Assembly (NCBI RefSeq): GCF_965363235.1
Contig: NC_134846.1
Coordinates: 93,800,571 to 93,864,570 of the forward strand
Source: Mytilus galloprovincialis
Lineage: Eukaryota > Mollusca > Bivalvia > Mytilida > Mytilidae
Reading direction: 5' to 3'
DNA: 64,000 bases
Below, in pieces: positions 58,436-64,000 of the stretch (position 1 is the first letter of the stretch; the number at the start of each line of letters is the position of its first letter). The notes under the pieces are model-generated. The model ran no database searches. It was not told the DNA's origin and worked only from the letters and a program-made list of their open reading frames with translations. The translations under genes were made by a program, and so were the position numbers.

Positions 58436-58941
58436 AGGAATAAGTTAGGGTTTGTTTGTGATAATGACATAAGTTAAGTCTAGTGTTAGGTTAGTCATAT
58501 TAAATAATGGTCAGTTTTATATACCTATATCAAATCTTTTCTATTATATTAAGTATACAATGGGAAAGAAGAAATTTTGAGACCATCACAAAAATGTGCA
58601 TATTTTATTAAATCTATGTTTAAATACACAAATTATATTTTAACTTTATGAATACTAAGGAAGTGAATATTAAGTATTTTCAGGACAAACTATTTAAACC
58701 CTTGCTTAAAATAAAACTGTTGAACAAATTCATCTTGACCTATTCTTCCTTGCAGTTAAATATTTAAAAAAAAACTGTTAAATGAATTCATCTTGACCTA
58801 TTGAGGTTATTATCAGGTCTGTTACTATTTATATCATTGAGATTTCCCAGTACAGATGTAATTTAAATAACACCAGTAATCTGTAGACTGGTGATTTGTG
58901 TTCAAGGTGACTAGTCTTATTGATATTCTACATCAACAGCT

Positions 58942-58947
58942 ATGGCG
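58942..58947 (+). other. possible alternative first coding exon (Met-Ala)
   Basis: CAACAGCT ATG GCG|GTAAGC: an ATG with one further codon directly before a consensus donor, phase 0, on the strand of the low-complexity gene. It could start a shorter isoform lacking the disordered region. Very short, so weak evidence. Confidence 0.25.
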
Positions 58948-59636
58948 GTAAGCTTTCATTATATTTGTCACTATATAGTATAAAGTTAGTATCAATGTAT
59001 TTACTATAACTATACACTAAATATAAGATCAATAGTTTTAAGTACTGCAGTGCATATTGTAAATAGTATTTACCTGTGATTATAATATTGAAAAGATAGT
59101 GTGAATATTAGTAGAATTCAAGTGTGAATATATCAGAATTTAAAAATTATGCAACAGCAAATGCAGGTAGATTAAGACAAATATGTCATGCACTGAAAAT
59201 TTTATTTATTAGTATGATTTATGTTGATGTGTACACTAATTTTTTATGTGTATTAACTCCTCTACATCAAAAATTTTATTATATTATATCTCGATTTGAA
59301 ATATCCTGTTATGACTCATATGCAGTTGTGTATAATATTAATATTTATCTTGGTTATTAAGTTCAATGTTACTATAAAACTGTATTGAGAATTCTACGCC
59401 TATGTTTCTTTACTATTTTATACCTGTCAGAATAATGTTTACACGGCTAGGTTTATACTGTATGATGACTAGTTACTATTTTCTGTGTTTTTTTAATAAA
59501 GAATTTCAAAATTCAGGGCAACTCCTCTCATTGGGGAAATCCCCCATAAATGTGGCCTAATACAATCATTTTATCATAGATAGTAATATAAAGAAATAGG
59601 GATGACACATAACAAGAATTAAACTGATCTAAATGC

Positions 59637-59766
59637 AGGGGCAGATCCAAACCCAGGAAAAGGGGGGGGGGGGTCCAACCTTATGGCCCCATTCAAATGC
59701 ATTGATCGTCCAGAAAAAGGGGAGGGGTTCTAACCCCGGGAACCCTCTCCCTGGATCAACCACTGA
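59637..59766. repeat. GGATCC foldback, decayed copy
   Basis: GGGGCAGATCCAAACCCAGG and CTCCCTGGATCAACCACTGA correspond to the two ends of the family at 40,203-40,336. The interior shares CATTCAAATGCATTG (inverse of CAGTGCATTTGAATG). Confidence 0.7.
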
Positions 59767-60697
59767 AATGTTATGATGAATCAAAATATTGACATTTGCA
59801 TAAAAGTTGTAAACTTCTGAAATCTTTAAATTTCAAAAACGGGTGGATCTCCATCTGGGGAACATTCTTCATGAGGGAAATTTGCATTTAATCTTTTGTC
59901 ACCTTGTCTTAAAATGCATATATTTTATCTAACTTTTTTCTGTTAATAGCTTAACTAATAAATTGTACAGTTTAAAGTTTACATGAATTATTTGACAAAT
60001 ACATGTAAAGAAATTGAGGAAGACCTTAGGCACCCTGTAAAAGTTATAATATACAATGTTCACACAAGGTGTACTACAGAGGTAAATAATACATATAGTC
60101 ATTTATAGTGTATAAACTAGTTAGGTTTTAAAATTAGTTTGTCAAGTTAAGACAACATTACTACTTGTAACATGTAAAATGAAAACTTGTTAAAGGGGGA
60201 GAATTGGGAGATTTTATTCTCAAGGTAAAAGTTGTATCCCTGTTAATAGGAGGCTGGTCGACAGATTAAAAAAACAATTAAAAACAAAAGAGTTTCCAAT
60301 TGAAATCTTTAGAGACTTTTTAAATGTATCAGAAATAGTCTGGTATGTATCTTTCAGTGTATAGGTAACTGGGAGGATGAAATTACAAACTTTTCTTTCT
60401 ATTAGTCAGGAAACTATGCTTCCATTTAACTGTAATGAAGTATCTCCTATTACTATATAGTTTGTGTTAGCGTAAACATGTTTTATTAATTGAATTCAAG
60501 CTAATAATTATAAAATAATTGATCCAAGAATTCAAATTTAGAACAATATTCAATGAGTGACCGATTACACATTAATTCATGCATGAGTTAATCTGAGGAG
60601 TGTATATAAATGTTGTTCAGAAAGGAGTTGAAGTTTGTCCAAATTGGAGTTTTTGAATAATTTATTATTTTAAGAACATTGACCTTTGTCTATTTTT
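59767..60697. other. spacer, nothing recognised
   Basis: AT-rich, no gene signal. Confidence 0.35.
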
Positions 60698-62481
60698 AGC
60701 TCACCTGGCCTAAAAGGCCAAGTGAGCTTTTCTCATCACTTGGCGTCCGGCGTCCGGCGTCGTCCGTCGTCGTCGTTAACTTTTACAAAAATCTTCTCCT
60801 CTGAAACTACTGGGCCAAATTAAACCAAACTTGGCCACAATCATCATTGGGGTATCTAGTTTAAAAAATGTGTCCGGTGACCGGGCCAACCATCCAAGAT
60901 GGCCGTCATGGCTAAAAAATAGAACATAGGGGTAAAATGCAGTTTTTGGCTTATAACTCAAAAACGAAAGCATTTAGAGCAAACCTGATATGGGGGTAGA
61001 ATTGTTAAACAGGTGAAGATCTATCTGCCCTGAAATTTTCAGATGAATCGGATAACCCGTTATTGGGTTGCTGCCCCTGAATTAGTAATTTTAAGGAAAT
61101 TTTGCTGTTCTTGGTTATTATCTTGAATATTATTATAGATAGAGATAAACAGTAAACAGCAATAATGTTCAGCAAAGTAAGATTTACAAATAAGTCAACA
61201 TGACTGAAATGGTCAGTTGACCCCTTTAGGAGTTATTGCCCTTTATAGTCAAGTTTTAACCATTTTTCGTAAATCTTAGTAATATTTTACAAAAATCTTC
61301 TCCTCTGAAACTACTGGGCCAAATAAATCCAAACTTGGCCACAATCATCTTTTGGGTTAGTAGTTTGAAAAATGTGTCCGGTGACCCGGCCATCAAACCA
61401 AGATGGCCGCCATGGCTAAAAATAGAACATGGGGTAAAATGCAGTTTTTGGCTTATAACTCAAAACCCAAAGCATTTAGAGCAAATTGACAGGGGTAAAA
61501 TTGTTTATCAGTTCAAGATCTATCTGCCCTGAAATTTTCAGATGAATCAGACAACCTGTTGTTGGGTTGCTGGCCCTGAATTAGTAATTTTAAGGAAATT
61601 TTGCTCTTTTTGGTTATTATCTTGAATATTATTATAGATAGAGATAAACTATAAACAGCAATAATGTTCACCCAAGTAAGATTTACAAATAAGTCAACAT
61701 GACTGAAATGGTCAGTTGACCACTTTAGGAGTTATTGCCCTTTATAGTCAATTTTTAACCATTTTTCGTAAATCTTAGTAATCTTTTACAAAAATCTTCT
61801 CCTCTGAAACTAATTGGCCAAGTAATCCAAACTTGGCCACAATCATCTTTTGGGTTAGTAGTTTGAAAAATGTGTCCGGTGACCCAGCCATCCAACCAAG
61901 ATGGCCCCTTGGCTAAAAATAGAACATGGGGTAAAATGCAGTTTTTGGCTTATAACTCAAAACCCAAAGCATTTAGAACAAATCTGACATGGGGGTAAAA
62001 TTGTTTATCAGGTCAACATTTATCTGCTCTGAAATTTTTAGATGAATCGGACAACCCGTTGTTGGGTTGCTGACCCTGAATTGTTAGTTTTAAGGAAATT
62101 TTGCTGTTTTTGGTCATTATCTTGAATATTATTATTGATAGAGATAAACTGTTAACAAAAATAATGTTCAGCAAAGTAAGATTTACAAATAAGTCAACAT
62201 GACCAAAATGGTCAATTGACCCCCTTAGGAGTTATTGTTCTTTATAGTCAATTTTTAACAATTTTCATAAAATTTGTAAATTTTTCACTAACATTTTCCA
62301 CTGAATCTAATGGGCCAGTTCATTATAGATAGAGATAATTTTAAGCAGCAAGAATGTTCAGTAAAGTAAGATGTACAAACACATCACCATCACCAAAACA
62401 CAATTTTGTCATGAATCCATCTGCTTCCTTTAATATTCACATAGACCAAGGTGAGCGACACAGGCTCTTTAGAGCCTCTAG
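60698..62481 (+). mobile_element. tandem-core element (AGCTCACCTGGCC family)
   Basis: A T-run, then the hairpin AGCTCACCTGGCC-TAAAA-GGCCAAGTGAGCT (60,698-60,728), a GGCGTCC/CGTCGT microsatellite (to about 60,775), and nearly three tandem units of about 505 bp (starting near 60,781, 61,287 and 61,791). The 3' end is hairpin AGGCTCT-TT-AGAGCCT (62,462-62,477) and CTAG|TT. A widespread bivalve repeat. No ORF is conserved between units. Confidence 0.8.
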
Positions 62482-63230
62482 TTATGGAATGTAAAAGAAA
62501 ATAAAAGAAACTGTATCTTTTTCTACGAATGCTCAATTTATTTTGATGTAACATCAATGACAAAGTCTTGAAATTAGCACCATTTGTTGTAACATCTGCA
62601 TGTAATTTTTACTCTATAACTTTAGTTAACTTTGGCCATACCAGAATTAAATGATATTGAACATATTTATTACAGCCTTTTGACAACAAAAAAGGGGGAG
62701 GAGGGAGGGTTATTGTTCAATCATATTCATATTAATTTTTTTCCAATTACAATTAAAAAACGTGGTATAAATGTTCAGGATATCTCATTTCCTTGTTCAT
62801 TGTTGTTACACAAGACGAACATCATATCATAGTTGAAGAGACAATACTGGGTGTTATTTAAGATTATATAAATTCTTCATAATGGATGTAAAGCAGAGTA
62901 CTCTTGGTACTACTCTTGTGAGTATAAAGACTCAAATCTTTGTAACATATTTTTGTTTCATTCTTCTGTGAGCAAGGCATTTAAATCTGAAAAGTCAAGT
63001 TGCATCAACTGTTATGGTACAAGGAAGTAATTATTTACATAGGCGACAATAACAGCCTTATTTGGGCCTGCCTTTTCACTATCAAAGATCCATTGAAAAA
63101 AATTTCGAATTCTGAATTATCAACACCTTTGGGTGTAATTGCAATGGTCAAAGCACCTGGGTTACCTTACAATTTGCGTGCTGTTGTTTTAAAAATATTT
63201 TGTTTATAATTGTATTAATTTGTGTGTTTT
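62482..63230. other. spacer, nothing recognised
   Basis: AT-rich with a GGGGGAGGAGGGAGG patch at about 62,694-62,708. No supported exon. Confidence 0.35.
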
Positions 63231-63882
63231 GTATTTTTCATAGTTGCATTTAGTGTGCCAAAAAATATGAAAACTTGACGTTCGTGACGTCACATACAAT
63301 ATGAAAACTCGACGTTCGTGACGTCACATACCAAACAATGACGTCATTCAAAAAATTTACTATTTTGAGGAAAAATTTTCTTAAGCAAAAAAAAAACAAA
63401 ACTGACTTTATGTAAAAAAAAAAAAAAAAAAAAAAAAGTAGGGGTGTGATAAAGGGTATGCGATAAAGGATAGGGGTGTGATAAAGGGTATGCGATAAAG
63501 GGTGCGCATCAAAGTTGCGCGATATGGATTAAACAGCAGGCTATTTATCACATATGCAAAACTACTGTATTTACTACTAAACATATGATAATGAGTATTA
63601 ATTTTAATCCTTGTTTTCAAAATTCCAATAGGGAACATATCTTTTATAATTGTATAAATAAACCAATTGTTCAAGACGTTTCGGCCATTGGCCTTCTTCA
63701 GTTGTTTATTATTCCTCTAAACTACATGGCTGCCATTCTTTTTTAAAACATTGAAAAGATGTTATAGATAAATGTCCTTGGAAACGTCATGACGTCATAA
63801 TACTTTAACGTCATAATAACATGACGTCACAATACTTTTGTATGAATGAAAGTTAAATTATATAAGTTTTGATCAATTACAG
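63231..63882 (-). mobile_element. 3' region (pLTR-like) of a Penelope-like element
   Basis: Downstream (minus strand) of the stop at 63,883. It holds a hammerhead motif at about 63,650-63,716, five TGACGTCA palindromes, a run of A's at 63,412-63,437, and GGGTATGCGATAAAGG duplications (63,454-63,502). The left boundary is uncertain. Confidence 0.55.
63650..63716 (-). ncRNA. hammerhead ribozyme motif
   Basis: The minus strand reads CUGAAGA - AGGCC AAU GGCC - GAAA - C GUC - UUG. These are the CUGANGA box, a short stem II, the GAAA box and a GUC cleavage triplet, in order (63,701-63,675). Flanking CAA/UUG and AAUAAA/UUUAUU segments can pair as stem I with an internal loop. Stem III is minimal, with no loop, as described for hammerheads of Penelope-like elements, which are thought to work as dimers. 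Position just downstream of the GIY-YIG stop supports the call. Confidence 0.7.
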
Positions 63883-64000
63883 TCATTCCTTTTTAACGTT
63901 AATTCCAAATGGTCTAATTGTATTTAATTTTTGCATCCATTGTGCCTCAATATATCTCCTGTAATTTGCGGATTTATCGTAAATCTGTTGCAGAACCTGA
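63883..64000 (-). CDS. Penelope-like element, C-terminus of GIY-YIG endonuclease (partial)
   Basis: 39 codons run in from beyond the window edge to TGA at 63,885-63,883, reading QVLQQIYDKSANYRRYIEAQ, then WMQKLNTIRPFGINVKKE. The E-x2-W-x2-K-L-x-T-x2-P-x-G-I-N pattern is the conserved end of the GIY-YIG nuclease of Penelope-like elements (and of relatives with the same fold). The RT and the remainder should lie to the right. No stop interrupts the visible part. Confidence 0.72.
   Translation of the reverse strand, partial: QVLQQIYDKSANYRRYIEAQWMQKLNTIRPFGINVKKE

Noticed and set aside
35037..62481. CRISPR-like arrays (regular repeats at 35.1-35.9, 41.2-42.2 and 60.7-62.3 kb)
   Set aside because: Units are long, head-to-tail and without unique spacers, and the context is a eukaryotic genome; these are tandem cores of transposable elements.
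63408..63674. 88-codon minus ORF ending in poly-Phe
   Set aside because: Runs through the A tract and the hammerhead region; the composition is that of translated non-coding DNA.

Overview
The window looks like bivalve mollusc nuclear DNA, most likely a mussel (Mytilus-like). It is AT-rich, host exons are small and far apart, and most of the sequence is interspersed repeats of kinds I recognise from mussels and oysters. The species call is inference from repeat style; no host gene here proves it.

Layout. 1-2.97 kb: AT-rich DNA, a 42-bp minisatellite and a 225-bp duplicated block. 2.97-10.77 kb: one nearly full-length CR1-type LINE on the minus strand. Its order is SGNH-esterase ORF, PHD-finger ORF1, a linker open in a third frame, AP-endonuclease and reverse transcriptase. 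It is flanked by 91-bp direct repeats and carries several inactivating lesions. 11.8-12.6 kb: 3' end of a second LINE. 12.7-19.5 kb: foldback repeats, a non-autonomous Helitron and tandem-core elements. 21.7-24.2 kb (minus): a large exon for a four-transmembrane, CD20-like protein with a PPxY tail. 26.2-28.8 kb: two Helitron copies among long inverted repeats. 29.3-31.5 kb (plus): a candidate two-exon gene for a 44-residue protein. 32-42.3 kb: repeats, including a GTTCC/GGAAC word cluster. 42.7-53.6 kb (plus): five coding exons of a Gly/Pro/Tyr/Gln-rich protein, all with phase-0 borders. Its 6.6-kb second intron holds a LINE tail split by a 4.3-kb inverted-repeat transposon. 53.6-63.2 kb: intron or intergenic DNA with a SINE and a 1.8-kb tandem-core element. 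63.2-64.0 kb (minus): the 3' end of a Penelope-like element with its GIY-YIG C-terminus and a hammerhead ribozyme motif.

The main patterns to follow up are these. (1) The LINE's coding strategy: a U UUU UUA slippery heptamer sits exactly where the linker frame must pass into the endonuclease frame, and the same 18-nt hairpin lies ahead of two ORFs. (2) At least four tandem-repeat elements with unrelated interiors share a 5' hairpin after a T-run and a 3' hairpin followed by TCTWG|TT, suggesting one mobilising machinery (Helentron/HINE or 'pearl'-like). (3) The hammerhead ribozyme downstream of the Penelope stop codon. (4) The small spliced ORF at 29.3-31.5 kb.
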